Source of the DNA: Engraulis encrasicolus
Lineage: Eukaryota; Chordata; Actinopteri; Clupeiformes; Engraulidae
Reading direction: 5' to 3'
NCBI RefSeq assembly: GCF_034702125.1
Contig: NC_085866.1
Location: 10,359,842-10,423,841, forward strand
Length of the DNA stretch: 64,000 nt
Positions within the stretch are counted from its first letter, which is position 1. Each line of letters opens with the position of its first letter. Positions 1 through 9,848 of the stretch are shown one piece after another. Below the pieces are notes generated by a model that was not told where the DNA came from, searched no databases, and worked only from the letters and a program-made list of their open reading frames with translations. Both the position numbers and the translations under genes were made by a program.

Positions 1-479
1 ATCGATTGTTCCTTGGGTCATGACCAATCATCCCTCATAAAAATTGGCTCAGTTTTGACTGAGTTATACGAAGTACAAACAAACAAACAGACAAACAGAC
101 ATATTCACAAATAAATAAATACACGGCGGGCAAAACATAACCTTCTGGCGAAGGTAAAAATACAGATTCCGTGCACCCCCTCTCTTTCCCGTTAAAATGG
201 AATATTCCATCCATGCGTGCCATGTGCGCCAGGCAAATCCCTGAACATTCAACGACGTATAAATAAGGAGGATAACTGTGAAGGCCACACTCAACAAACT
301 CTTCATGGTCAATAACATCAAGCGGAGCACAAAAACATAGGAAGGCACGAAACGTTTGCAGATAGCCTTTGCTACATTCAGTGTTGTTAGACTAGCCTAC
401 AGACAGCGTCACCACACTCAAAAGAAACTAAACAACCATAGAAAAAAACCTGAACACCGGCAATCCCCTGATTTTTTTT
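1..479. other. No clear gene; dispersed repeat plus a weak signal-peptide-like ORF
   Basis: Positions about 60-190 carry a (TTTG)n-containing stretch (GAAGGTTATGTTTTGCCCGC on the minus strand) that resembles repeat sequence seen again near 48.25-48.9 kb. On the minus strand an ORF from an ATG at 306 begins MKSLLSVAFTVILLIYTS, a plausible hydrophobic signal sequence, but it runs straight into the repeat and I see no good splice donor behind the hydrophobic part. I do not call it a gene. The rest is AT-rich sequence without recognisable features. Confidence 0.3.
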
Positions 480-1530
480 TGGCTTATGCTATGAGAAGTG
501 CAGGCAAGAAAGCAACTCATGCATTGAGCGTGGAGTAGGTTAGGCCTACTTCGATTAGACTTCACAGGCACGCGAGTGCAGGGAGAGTTAAGGCTGTGTT
601 TCTGTTTATTTTGTGCACGCGCGTCTTCAAAGGGTTCGTTCGGGGCGACCGCTTGAGAGAGCGCGCTTTTTGGTTTATGCAGTAAACGTCTCCTTCATTC
701 GTTTTTGGAACTTATGGTGTCGAACGTCCACGAAGACAATATCCACGTGAAAACGCAAAGGCCTACAAACTGCTGTTCTGTCAGAAAAGAGTGTGCACCT
801 GTCGCCTGTCTACTTCCCACAGCGACATTTAAAAGTCTCATATGAAATCCAATATAGCCTACAACATATGAGAAGTTCAGGCAAGATGGCAACTCGCGCA
901 TTGAGCGAATTGGCTACTTTGATTAAATTTCACAGGCACGCGAGTGTGTTTCTGTTTAACCTGACTGCACGCGCGTCTCTTCTCAATGGGTCTGTTCAGG
1001 CAGGCTTTGGTTGAGGGCGACCACTTGACAGAGAGCGTGCTTTTCAGTTTATTCAGTAAATATCTCCTTGATTAGTTTTTGAAGGTTGGAATGTCTGTAA
1101 TATCCACGAAGACAATGAAATTAAATGCCTGCAAACCGCTGTTCTGTCAGAAAGTGTGCACCTGACGCCTACTCTGTCTACTTCCCACAGCGACATTTAA
1201 AAGTCTCCCATGAAATCCAACATCCAACATATGAGAAGTGCAGGCAAGATGGCAACTCGCGCATTGAGCGCGGAATTGGCTACTTCGATTAGATTTCACA
1301 GGCACGCGAGCGAGGGGAGCGTGAAGGCTGTGTTTCTGTTTAACCTGACTGCACGCGCATTTCTTCTCAATGGGTCTGTTCAGGTAGGCTTGGGTCAGGG
1401 CGACCGCTTGACAGAGAGCGCGCTTTTCGGTTTATTCAGTAAATATCTCCTTGATTAGTTTTTGAAAGTTGGGATGTCTGTAACATCCACGAAGACAGTA
1501 TCCACCTGAAAACGCCAAATGCCTGCAAAC
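480..1530 (+). repeat. Tandem repeat, about 370-bp unit, three copies
   Basis: The phrase ATGAGAAGTKCAGGCAAGA followed by GCAACTCRYGCATTGAGCG occurs at about 488, 867 and 1230, with diverged but colinear sequence after each (CACAGGCACGCGAG, GCACGCGCG, TTATKCAGTAAA, ATATCCACGAAGACA, TTCTGTCAGAAA, CCCACAGCGACATTTAAAAGTC). The spacings are about 379 and 363 bp. The third copy is interrupted: its remainder resumes at 8210-8280 and again at 9363-9390 on the far sides of two transposons. The small ORFs inside it are incidental. I do not know the repeat family. Confidence 0.8.
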
Positions 1531-1577
1531 GTCAGGTTATGAATATAACCACTGTCCCCTGAGGGAGAGGAACGAGG

Positions 1578-1729
1578 TACAACACAGATAGTATGGGATA
1601 TTACGCCCCCGCATGGTCTGGCTTGAAGACACCTTTATTCACGCCTGAAAGGCAAGTCGCGTGGTGACGTAGCAAGCACCGCCTACGTGGTACTTAAGCG
1701 CAGTCACCAGCGATGCTTCCCCAGTTCAA
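1578..1729. repeat. DIRS terminal inverted repeat, left arm
   Basis: It is the reverse complement of about 8037-8190 over some 150 bp with few mismatches (for example CCAGCGATGCTTCCCCAGTT here and its complement at 8041-8060). It contains CACCTTTATTCACGCCTGAA, mirrored near 8117-8137. Confidence 0.88.
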
Positions 1730-1772
1730 CCCAGCGAACTTCACCGAGCATGAGCTAAGCGGGGCAAGCTGG

Positions 1773-1866
1773 TGTTGTACCTCATTCCTCTCCCTCAGGG
1801 AACAGTGGTTATATTCATAACCTGACTTTCGGTCGATTCACTCGGTACAACACAGATAGTATGGGA
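1773..1866. repeat. DIRS internal complementary region
   Basis: Positions 1773-1826 are the reverse complement of the extreme left end (1531-1584) and 1826-1866 are the reverse complement of the extreme right end (8172-8209). The two ends are thus represented fused in one internal segment, which in DIRS1 biology is the template for completing and circularising the cDNA. It sits between the recombinase gene and the 3' terminal repeat, as in other DIRS elements. Confidence 0.88.
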
Positions 1867-2515
1867 CCTATATACACGCCCCGCACAGCAAGGGCTGACA
1901 CATATCAACATCCTGTCCCAGAGGAAAGGACCGAGGAGGCCACCGAAGGGTCCGCCACGTCCAAACGGTAGAAGCGTACAAAAGTGTGAGGGGAGGACCA
2001 GGATGCTGCTGAGCAGATCTGATCCAGAGATACACCCTTGAATAAAGCCCAGGATGCTGCCATCCCCCTAGTTGAATGAGCGCGCAAACCCACAGGCAAT
2101 GCCATGCCCCTTGTGCTGTAGGCCAAAGCAATAGCCTCGACAATCCAATGGGAGAGACGTTCTTTAGACAATGCTGGTCTAGCAAAGCAAACAAAGAGCT
2201 GGTCACACAACCGAAACTCGCTAGTTAGTGACATGTATGTGCGCAGTGCCCGCAGAGGGCAGAGACAGTGCAGACGCCTTTGCTCCTCAGACGTAAACGG
2301 AGGGGGTGAAAAGGCAAATAATTCAATCGCCATAGACTGATAAGACCTAGGCATGACCTTGGGCAGATAAGCAGCGTTAGGCAGCAAAACAACTTTCGCC
2401 CCATCAGGCGCAAACTGAGTGCAAGATTGATGTACTGAAAGAGCATGAATGTCAGATACGCGCTTTGCTGACGCCAATGCGAGCAGAAGTGCGGTTTTGT
2501 AGGACACGACTTTAA

Positions 2516-3339
2516 AGTGGTAGTTCGCTATTTTAGACATTAAGCCCTGTTTGTGTGACTTCTGGGGTGAAGTAGAGATGTTCTCATCACAATTTTGACA
2601 TTTGGTGCTGAACGGAGCATTTGGGTATCCAAGACTGCAGCCCCCCCACCTTTACATTGACTCCAATAGAGCACTCAAGCAATCGATTATAAAATGGCAT
2701 TAAACTTTTGTTTGAGAAGACATGGAACTCACCGTGTGGTCAGTGGTAGACAGCGATAAATTGACCCGAAAATTGCAGCGAAATATGCCTTCTAACTGTT
2801 GTTAAGCATTTGGCGGACCTATTTTTCCCCAGACGCCGTTGAATAGCAGTAGACATCCAGCCAGTAGGTAGCGATAGTGTGTTGTTTATGGAGCGAGGTA
2901 GAACGGCTATCTTTGAGCGGGACTGGCTACAAAAACTACAGCTTGCATACAAACCATAGATAGTAACGTAAACAAACGCACCCCCATTTCCGGTCGCGCG
3001 GAGTAATACTAGTTAAACCAATACAATCAATGAAGACGGACAATAATGAATATATCTTCTCTGGAAGCGTATTTCGCGGTGATTTTCGAGCCAACGTATC
3101 GCTGCCCACCTCTGACCACTCGGTGAGTTTCATGTCTCTGCAAACGAAAGTTTAATGCCATTTTATGATCGATTGCTTGAGTGCTTCATTGGAGTCAATG
3201 TAAAGGTGGGGGGGCTGCAGTCTTGAATACCCAAATGCTCCGTTCAGCACCAAATGTCAAAATTGTGATGAGAACATCTCTACTTCACCCCAGAAGTCAC
3301 ACAAACAGGGCTTAATGTCTAAAATAGCGAACTACCACT
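2516..3339. mobile_element. TTAA-flanked fold-back transposon inside the recombinase gene
   Basis: The ends are mirror images (AGTGGTAGTTCGCTATTTTA and its complement) and imperfect arms extend about 270 bp, pairing 2516-2790 with 3065-3339. TTAA lies immediately outside both ends (2512-2515 and 3340-3343), consistent with a piggyBac-type target duplication. The interior has no transposase ORF, so it is non-autonomous. Removing it with one TTAA restores the recombinase sequence except for one missing base. Confidence 0.82.
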
Positions 3340-3402
3340 TTAATCATCCACTGACTCCAGAGGTTCGAAAGGAGGGCCACACAGCGCCTCGAGGGGGTCA
3401 GC

Positions 3403-4008
3403 CCAATGTTCCCACGGCCCATTGGTCCCACATTGCTAAGACTTTTGCGTTTTTTCAAAATTAGGCCCAATGGTCCCACAGCCCATTGGTCCCACAGCCC
3501 ATTGGTCCCACATCACTAAGATTTTTAAATTTGTTTTTAGGTCCGTTGGTCCCACAGCCCATTGGTCCCACAGTCCATTGGTCCCACATCACAAACACTT
3601 CAATGGGCTGTGGGACCAAGGGACCCACTAGTTTGACGCCCTCTCGGTACTTCACATGATAATCAAACATTTCAAACAAGCGATTTAAGGTTAGGGTTAG
3701 GTTTAGGATTAAGGTTAGGGTTAAGGTTAGGGTTAGGGTTAGGTTTAGGGTCGTATGACGTTAGCGGTAAGTACCGAAAGAGCCTTGAACTAGTGAGTCC
3801 CGTGGGACCAATGGCCCAGAAATTCAAATAAAAAAGCAATGTGGGACCAATGGGCTGTGGGACCAATGGACTGTGGGACCAATGGGCCTAAAAAATGAAA
3901 AAAAGTCTTAGTGATGTGGGACCAATGGGCTGTGGGACCAATGGGTTGTGGGACCAATGGGCTGTGGGACCAGTGGGCCGTGGGACCAATGGGCCGTGGG
4001 AACATTGG
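3403..4008. mobile_element. Palindromic element with 16-bp tandem units and telomere-like core
   Basis: Both ends carry the perfect inverted sequence CCAATGTTCCCACGGCCCAT. The arms are runs of a 16-bp unit (GTGGGACCAATGGGCT), in opposite orientation on the two sides. The centre (3686-3750) is a run of TTAGGG, TTAAGG and TTTAGGG variants, flanked by a second inverted pair (CCGAGAGGGCGTCAAACTAG-like at 3625-3650 and 3775-3800). It interrupts the recombinase ORF at about residue 923 of the upstream frame. No clear target duplication and no coding capacity are seen. The family is unknown to me. Confidence 0.72.
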
Positions 4009-6776
4009 TACGCTCCCGCCTCCAGAACAGCAGGAAGGTCCCACGAGGGCACCGACGACCTATTAAATGGTCTTAGACGATGCACACCCCTCATGAAACG
4101 AATAGTTAGAGGATGCGCTCCAGGTGACACGCCCTCAAAGCCTACATGACATGCTGATATAGCAGCCAAATAGACCTTAATGGTAGAGAAAGACAGGCCC
4201 TGCTCGAAGAGCTCCTGCAGGAATGTCAAAACATCAACTACAGAACACTGAAAAGGCACAATACGTCTGCTGTGGCACCAGTTCTCGAACGCACGCCATT
4301 TATACGAATATAGATTTCGCATAGATGAAGCTCTAGCATTATGTATAGTGGCAATAACGTTGCTCCGGTCGAGGGTGTAGGATCTGCCCCCCCCGCCTGT
4401 GACAAGAGATCTGGCTGCAGGGGAAGAGGCCACGGCTCGTCCACCAGTAGGCTGACTATTTCCGCGTGCCATGGCTTCGCTGGCCAGCACGGGGCTACCA
4501 GAATTAGATAGTGATTGTCCCGACGCACTCGTTCCAGTGTAGGCGTGATCAGTTCCACCGGAGGGAACGCATAGAGAAAGCGCCTTGGCCAGCTGTGCGC
4601 CAGCGCGTCTACCCCGAGTGGAGTGCTGGGATCCAGCATCGAGAAGTACAGAGGGCAGTGCGGGTTTTCTCTGGATGCGAATAGATCGGTGTGGGCCCTG
4701 CCCCACCGGTCCCAAATCTGAGACACCACTTGGGGGTTGAGGCGCCACTCTCTCACAAGGGGCCCGCCCCTGGAGATCCGCGCCCAGATTCAAAGCGACC
4801 GGGACGTGCGTCGCTCGGATTGAACAGAGATGTTGCTCGCTCCACAGGAGGAGCGACCTCGTTAACGTTAGTAGCGGGAGTGAACGTGTCCCTCCTTGTC
4901 TGTTTATGTATGACACTACTGTAGTATTGTCCGTCTTGATCAGAACATGATGCCCTTCCACCGTGGGGAGGAAGTATTTTAAGGCCAGGAAAACAGTCAG
5001 CAGCTCTAGATAGTTTATGTGGAGTCTGCTCTGACATGGGGTCCAGACCCCTCTCACTGTTCTGTTCTCGCATATGGCTCCCCAGCCCCTGAGGGACGCG
5101 TCTGTCGTTATTAGAATTCGGGAATAAATCCTGCCTATGGGAGTTCCCCTGCGCAGGAGATCCCTCCGTCTCCATGGCGACAGCGCAGCTAGACACGCCG
5201 CATCTACCAACATTCGCCTGTTTAGGTGACGTGAGGTATTTAGACGGTGTGACAGTACCCACATCTGAAACGGTCTCATGTGCAAAAGCCCCAGTGGGAC
5301 AGCCGCTATCATGGAGGCCATCAGACCTAATAGGCGAAGGAACGTAAGTGAGCAAATCTCAAGACCCAGAAACTCCAAACGTTGACGAGGTGTCAGGGAA
5401 CTTTTCATGTAATTCACTGTAAACCCCAAAGCCTGAATGTGAGACAGCACCATGGCCGTGTGTGTGACTGCTTGTTCTTCCGAACGGCATATGATCGCCA
5501 TGTCGTCCAAATAAGCTAGAATTTGAATTCCCTGAGCTCGCAGGGGTGCAAGGGCTGCTTCCAGTGTTTTTGAAAAACAACGGGGAGAGAGCGCTAGGCC
5601 AAACGGGAGGACGAGATACTCGTAAACAGTGCCCTCGAATGCGAATCTGAGAAATTTTCTGTGGGCTGGGAGAATAGCTACATGTTGAAATGCGTCGGTC
5701 AGATCTATTGATGTGAACCACATTTCCGGTCCGACTACTTTCAGAAGTTGACGTAAAGTTAACATTCTGAACTTGAATACCTTCAAGCGTCTGTTTAGCA
5801 CAAGCAGATCTAAGATAGGATGTAACTTCCCATTGCGTTTTGGCACAACAAAGTACCGGCTGTACCAGCCGCCCTGTGCTTCCGTGTGCGGAACTATTCT
5901 TATAGCCCCCTTCGAGAGAAGAGAGTTTATTTCCTCCCTCATAGCCCCGACAGCATTTTCTAACACATTTGTCTCGACAATTGTGGAGAACTGAGGCGGG
6001 GGAAGGCGAAACTGAAGTCTGTACCCCTGAGCTATGATTGAGTGCCACTGAGATAACCGAGACGCGAGGCGACCTGCCAGTGGCTGCGTTGGTAGAGCAC
6101 TCGCGCCCTCCGGTGGAGGGAGGCAAGCACTGTTTAGCTCTGTTTTGTACCCCTTTGAGATTGTGTGAGAATTAACGGCATCTTTTATTTGAGGCGATTT
6201 CACAACAACATACACACACTCTTTTATTATGCCCGAACAGTGGGGCTGGAACAGAAGTGGTGTGGGGGGGTGGGAATGCTTGGGAGACTGTGTGGGTAGG
6301 GACAAACGAGTCCTTTTCGGACTGGGGCCCTGAAACGTGTTGTGACACAGCAGTGGCACTGGAAGGGCGGCTGCAGCGTCTCCCAAAATTGACAGCCGTC
6401 CCAGAGCCGGAGCTAGGATGATTTTTGCTTCCTCTTCCCCACTCTGTGGGGGGGGTCTGGGCCAAGCCGGCTGGCCTGGGGCTCTATCCATAGGCTGCTT
6501 CTGCGGTGCTGGGGCGGCTGAAGCAGCTCTCTTCACGGGTTGATAAGAGGTACCCGGGCGTCGGAAACCCACCGGAGGCTGGGGCTGAGGATGCTGCTTG
6601 TAGGGATGAGGGTTAGCCTTGGGCTTAGCATCACGTCTTGGCAGCACGTTCTGTAGAGCTTCAGCTTGCTTCTTCCGCAAATCAAAGGATGTCTGCATAG
6701 CATCGAGTGACTGCCCAAACAAGCCCACGGGTGAAACGGGCTCGTGGATCGCCTTGGATTTTTTCTTCTTTTTCAA
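3888..6776 (-). CDS. DIRS gag tail, reverse transcriptase and RNase H
   Basis: A 962-codon open frame. Residues 1-55 are the end of gag (PVSPVGLFGQSLDAMQTSF). A proline-rich linker follows to about residue 230. The reverse transcriptase covers about 240-490, with WYSRYFVVPKRNGKLHPILD, WFTSIDLTDAFQHV, LPFGLALSP and the catalytic YLDD near 421 (about 5510). The RNase H covers about 560-680 (ITTDASLRGWGA, INYLELL, IKTDNTTVV, HVPVALNLGADL). After about 4770 the homologous sequence switches to another minus frame (4756-4238, REWRLNPQVVSQIWDRWG to LLVDEPWPLPLQPDLL), so one frameshift cuts the C-terminal domain. The last part of this frame is the recombinase N-terminus, then read-through into the inserted palindromic element. 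Confidence 0.88.
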   Translation of the reverse strand: MKKKKKSKAIHEPVSPVGLFGQSLDAMQTSFDLRKKQAEALQNVLPRRDAKPKANPHPYKQHPQPQPPVGFRRPGTSYQPVKRAASAAPAPQKQPMDRAPGQPAWPRPPPQSGEEEAKIILAPALGRLSILGDAAAALPVPLLCHNTFQGPSPKRTRLSLPTQSPKHSHPPTPLLFQPHCSGIIKECVYVVVKSPQIKDAVNSHTISKGYKTELNSACLPPPEGASALPTQPLAGRLASRLSQWHSIIAQGYRLQFRLPPPQFSTIVETNVLENAVGAMREEINSLLSKGAIRIVPHTEAQGGWYSRYFVVPKRNGKLHPILDLLVLNRRLKVFKFRMLTLRQLLKVVGPEMWFTSIDLTDAFQHVAILPAHRKFLRFAFEGTVYEYLVLPFGLALSPRCFSKTLEAALAPLRAQGIQILAYLDDMAIICRSEEQAVTHTAMVLSHIQALGFTVNYMKSSLTPRQRLEFLGLEICSLTFLRLLGLMASMIAAVPLGLLHMRPFQMWVLSHRLNTSRHLNRRMLVDAACLAALSPWRRRDLLRRGTPIGRIYSRILITTDASLRGWGAICENRTVRGVWTPCQSRLHINYLELLTVFLALKYFLPTVEGHHVLIKTDNTTVVSYINRQGGTRSLPLLTLTRSLLLWSEQHLCSIRATHVPVALNLGADLQGRAPCERVAPQPPSGVSDLGPVGQGPHRSIRIQRKPALPSVLLDAGSQHSTRGRRAGAQLAKALSLCVPSGGTDHAYTGTSASGQSLSNSGSPVLASEAMARGNSQPTGGRAVASSPAARSLVTGGGGRSYTLDRSNVIATIHNARASSMRNLYSYKWRAFENWCHSRRIVPFQCSVVDVLTFLQELFEQGLSFSTIKVYLAAISACHVGFEGVSPGAHPLTIRFMRGVHRLRPFNRSSVPSWDLPAVLEAGAYQCSHGPLVPRPTGPTAHWSHNPLVPQPIGPTSLRLFFIF
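4238..4756 (-). pseudogene. DIRS pol C-terminal region, frameshifted
   Basis: This minus-strand frame carries the continuation of the RNase H region of the DIRS polyprotein: VSQIWDRWGRAHTDLFASRE, ALAHSWPRRFLYAFPPVELI and LVAPCWPAKPWHAEI. This is the conserved post-RNase H domain of DIRS elements. It is out of frame with the reverse transcriptase by an indel near 4760-4800. Its 3' end overlaps the start of the recombinase reading in the other frame. Confidence 0.72.
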
Positions 6777-7946
6777 CGTCCAGATATGAGGCTCGGTCTC
6801 TATCTGGCATATCCGTCAGAGTGAGCCATAGGTGACGCTGTGCCACTACGGTCGTACCCATTCCTCTTCCCAGAGATAGAGCAGCGCAGCGTGACATGCG
6901 TAGCGAGTGGTCAGTAGCTACACGAATCTCGTTGAGTAGCTCTGTGAGTGTGCTTCCCTCGGGTAGCAGGCTGGCTAGCTCCGCGAGACATATTGCCTGG
7001 TAGGTCTGCAGCATAGATACGGAGGACATCGCCCGAGCCGTCGTCGCCTGTGACCTGTAGCATTTTTCCAATTGCACATACGAGAACCAGCAGTGCTTCG
7101 AAGGCAGCGTTGTGGGGCCGGCCACGCCGTAGTTTTGCGCCGGGGCCAGGTAGGCTGCTAGGGACGGCTCCATTGGGGGAGGATTAAGAAGGCCCGCTTT
7201 ATCTGCCCCTTCGTGTTCCAAAAATGGCGCATATCCGGGCAGGGAGGCCCGAGTGGATAGGGGTTTATTCCAGGAGGCTGTTAGTTCTGTAACAAAATCC
7301 GGAAATAAGGGCAGACGAGGCTTCGCTGCAGTTGGTGTTTGAGGCAGGAAGAACCCAGAAAATCTTGTCGGCTTCTGAGCAGGGGGGGGTGGGGGGCCAC
7401 TCCACATCCAGCTTCTGGGCTGCCAGGCGATATAAGGCGAAAAACGTGTCATCCGTCTCAACCGGGGGATAAGTCGGGCTGGTCTTCGTCCTCCGAAAAA
7501 CCATGTTCATCCAGACCCAAGTCGAAAATTTCGTCCTCAGTAGCATCGATTGTCGGAGCTAGCGGAGCAGTTAGCTTCAACTCGCTGATCTCCTCCATTT
7601 GGTCCGCCCAGCTGACCACCGTACCACCAGAGCCCTCTAGGTCGTCCTCGGAGCCCGGCAGGGGGTCGGAGGAATCGGAGAGGAGAGGGTCTTGGGCGGC
7701 GGTAGCAGCCTCGCCGAGGATTCGCTCAACAAACTTAACACGCCGCTCCAGCGTTGAGGTCCTAAACTGGCGGCAAAACGCACATGCCTCAGGGTCTGCG
7801 AGCGTGGAGGATCCCCAGACAGACCGGGCAGGCGTCATGGTGATCCCTCTCATGAAGGGAAAAACCACAAGCCTGTGGACACGGTCTAGGGCCGGGGTTA
7901 GCAGAGTGACGGTTTTGGCGAGCTCATTGTAATGAGACACACACAC
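6660..7946 (-). pseudogene. DIRS gag, frameshifted
   Basis: Three overlapping minus-strand frames give one gag-like protein: 7946-7458 (acidic, ends near DEHGFSEDEDQPDL), a short middle frame about 7460-7385 (VETDDTFFALYRLAAQKLDV), and 7385-6780 (FVTELTASWNKPLSTRA, CWFSYVQLEKCYRSQATTAR, LTELLNEIRVATDHSLRMSR). It then joins the pol ORF start at 6776. The second shift coincides with a run of G at 7381-7396. Gag is the presumed nucleocapsid protein of DIRS elements. The ATG at 7946 is the first in frame after the 5' terminal repeat. Confidence 0.75.
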
Positions 7947-8036
7947 ATCTACACGTCAAGTAGTACACACTTAGAACCAGCTAGCGGGCTAGACAGGCGG
8001 TGTTTCAGAGTTAGGTGCCCAAGCGAGGTGAAGAAG

Positions 8037-8190
8037 CTTGAACTGGGGAAGCATCGCTGGTGACTGCGCTTAAGTACCACGTAGGCGGTGCTTGCTACGT
8101 CACCACGCGACTTGCCTTTCAGGCGTGAATAAAGGTGTCTTCAAGCCAGACCACGCGGGGGCGTGATATCCCATACTATCTGTGTTGTAC
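8037..8190. repeat. DIRS terminal inverted repeat, right arm
   Basis: Partner of 1578-1729. It is the 5' end of the element on the minus strand and precedes gag by about 90 bp, so it probably contained the promoter of the element. Confidence 0.85.
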
Positions 8191-8280
8191 CGAGTGAATC
8201 GACCGAAAGGGAACCTAAGTTCTGTCAGAAAACAGTGTCCACCTGTCGCTTATCCTGTCTACTCCCCACAGCAGCATTTA

Positions 8281-9362
8281 CAGTATTTCTCAATTGGTTT
8301 TGTACATTTCTCGAATCTCTCTCGCAATTTGCAAAACATAATATTCATTCTCCAAACAGCTTTTACAAATGGCAAAACACCGTGGATGACCTGCAAAACC
8401 GAGTCTCTTGTTCAAAACCCAATTTTTTGTGTCAATGAACATATCAGTGCCAGCAGAATGGTTAGTCATTGTGTCATAGTGTGGTCCGTGTATGGACAAG
8501 CTAGTCAAATCGATTTGTCATGTTATGTTGTCAATTGAATAGTCACTCCTGAGGATCTTTTCTGAAGCAAAATATTGTTTAGATTGGATGGGAAATTCGG
8601 CTTTATATTACATTGATCCGATAAGATTGTCCTAGATACATTTAGACTATGACCTATTTATTGACAGGTTTTCTCATTGCAAAATAGGAAAAATATAGCA
8701 AACTCTGGTTGAGGTGTCAAAATGTGAAAAAAAAATCTAGAACTGTAAAGCAAAATAAATTTGAAACAATACACCGATACTGTATAAAGTGCACTTACTG
8801 TCTTGTGAAATTCTAGGGAAATATTGTAATTTTGCATGGAGCATAATTATAAAGGGCACATGAGGCATAGAGTAATATAATGCAGTACAGTGCCTATTGT
8901 TGTATTGCATGCTTGTTTTCTCTTTCCCTTCTATTGCCTTTGATTAGAGAGAGTCAATATTTACACGTGGGCAATTCACCAATTCAGATCACATCTATAG
9001 ATAAAAATCCAATGGAAATTATACAGTGCTTATCACATTATGACAGCTTGGTAAATCATTTTGCATGTCAAGACTTAAACTATGACATAGGGCCTAAATG
9101 TTTTGGGGGGTGAGATAGTTTCATGCATTCAGTGACAAAGCTTTTTGAGTGATATGACAAAAGCAATTGATAATGTACGAAATCACTGAGAATTGTACAC
9201 AGCCATAGCATGGTGGACGAGAGCATTTGCTATTTGCCGAAAATAATGAGAAACTGATTTGACCATGTGCAGAGGTAACACCAGGAAGTCACAATTGAAC
9301 AAAGACTTTTGAGAATCATTATTCTGTTGTGAGAAATGTACAAAACCAATTGAGAAAAACTG
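8281..9362. mobile_element. Non-autonomous Tc1/mariner-like element
   Basis: The 32-bp ends match as an inverted pair with one difference (CAGTATTTCTCAATTGGTTT and CAGTTTTTCTCAATTGGTTT). TA lies directly outside both ends (8279-8280, 9363-9364). The flanks read GCAGCATTTA and TAAAAGTC, and the uninterrupted tandem-repeat copies read ACATTTAAAAGTC, so the element sits in a single duplicated TA. No transposase is recognisable inside; the interior is AT-rich. Confidence 0.87.
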
Positions 9363-9390
9363 TAAAAGTCCTCCATGAAATCCCAAACAG

Positions 9391-9840
9391 ACGTCACTTC
9401 AAATAGGTGACAGCAAGCATGCACATATGAAATAACACTTCAGTGAGGGGGGGAAATCACTCTGCTCTCATATTAAAGTGAAAATGGGATGACAATTTCA
9501 CATTTTAGTTTGTTCAATTTCTGCATGAGAAGTTGCAAATATTCATTGAAATCTGTCCAGAAAGGGTTGTAGCCCAAGATTGCCTGTTTTTTTTTTTTTT
9601 TTGTAAATATTTTTTGAATGGAAAATCGTGATTTTAAAAAATTGAAGAAGAGATTTTATGTTTAAAAATGTGTGATATGAAATGGGCCGATGGCACCCCT
9701 AGGTAAATTCGCCTTAGGCCCCCAAATTGCTAAGTCCGCCACTGGGCCTTGTCATGGTAAAGTTTGGGAACCCCTGGCCTAACTGAACAATAAGTAGTAC
9801 ATTTTGGTTCCTCTGAACACCTCATTCAAAACCAAAAGTT
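9391..9840. other. AT-rich intergenic sequence with a repeat fragment
   Basis: No gene seen. Around 9690-9780 there is a fragment ending in AAAGTTTGGGAACCCCTGG, typical of the end of a fish hAT-type element, but I cannot find its partner end. Confidence 0.35.
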
Positions 9841-9848
9841 GGACTTAC

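Larger units (their letters stand above)
1905..4395 (-). pseudogene. DIRS tyrosine recombinase, split by two insertions
   Basis: This should be the recombinase that inserts the circular DIRS DNA. Its N-terminal core-binding part lies at about 4395-4009 (SMRNLYSYKWRAFENWC, then YLAAISACHVGF). A middle scrap of about 19 codons lies at 3402-3344 (DPLEALCGPPFEPLE). The catalytic part lies at 2515-1905 and shows the first arginine in SAKRVSD, the box-II histidine and arginine in HSTRGMA, and the nucleophile tyrosine in FVRFYRLDV. So all four R-H-R-Y residues remain, but the gene is cut by a palindromic element (3403-4008) and a TTAA element (2516-3339), and a one-base loss lies at the second junction. 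It cannot make a functional enzyme. Confidence 0.88.
1531..8209 (-). mobile_element. DIRS1-type tyrosine-recombinase retrotransposon
   Basis: On the minus strand the order is gag (about 7946-6660), reverse transcriptase/RNase H (about 6200-4240) and tyrosine recombinase (4395 down to 1905), the usual content of DIRS elements. There are no LTRs and no integrase. Terminal inverted repeats pair 1578-1729 with about 8037-8190. An internal complementary region at 1773-1866 is complementary to both outer ends (1531-1584 and 8172-8209) joined head to tail, the diagnostic DIRS1 layout used to circularise the element. Flanks lie inside copy three of the local tandem repeat, with AAC next to both ends and no longer target duplication, as expected for recombinase-mediated insertion. 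Frameshifts in gag and pol and two insertions in the recombinase show that this copy is dead. Confidence 0.93.

Noticed and set aside
3686..3750. Interstitial telomere as a chromosome-fusion scar
   Set aside because: The TTAGGG-like run is short, degenerate and central to a palindromic inserted element, so it is part of that element.
3403..4008. CRISPR-like or satellite array of short repeats
   Set aside because: Units are back-to-back without unique spacers, in inverted arms, and inside a retrotransposon gene of an animal genome.
4753..6126. Two further minus-strand ORFs of 200 and 255 codons
   Set aside because: They are shadows of the reverse-transcriptase frame; the conserved motifs are in the 3888-6776 frame.
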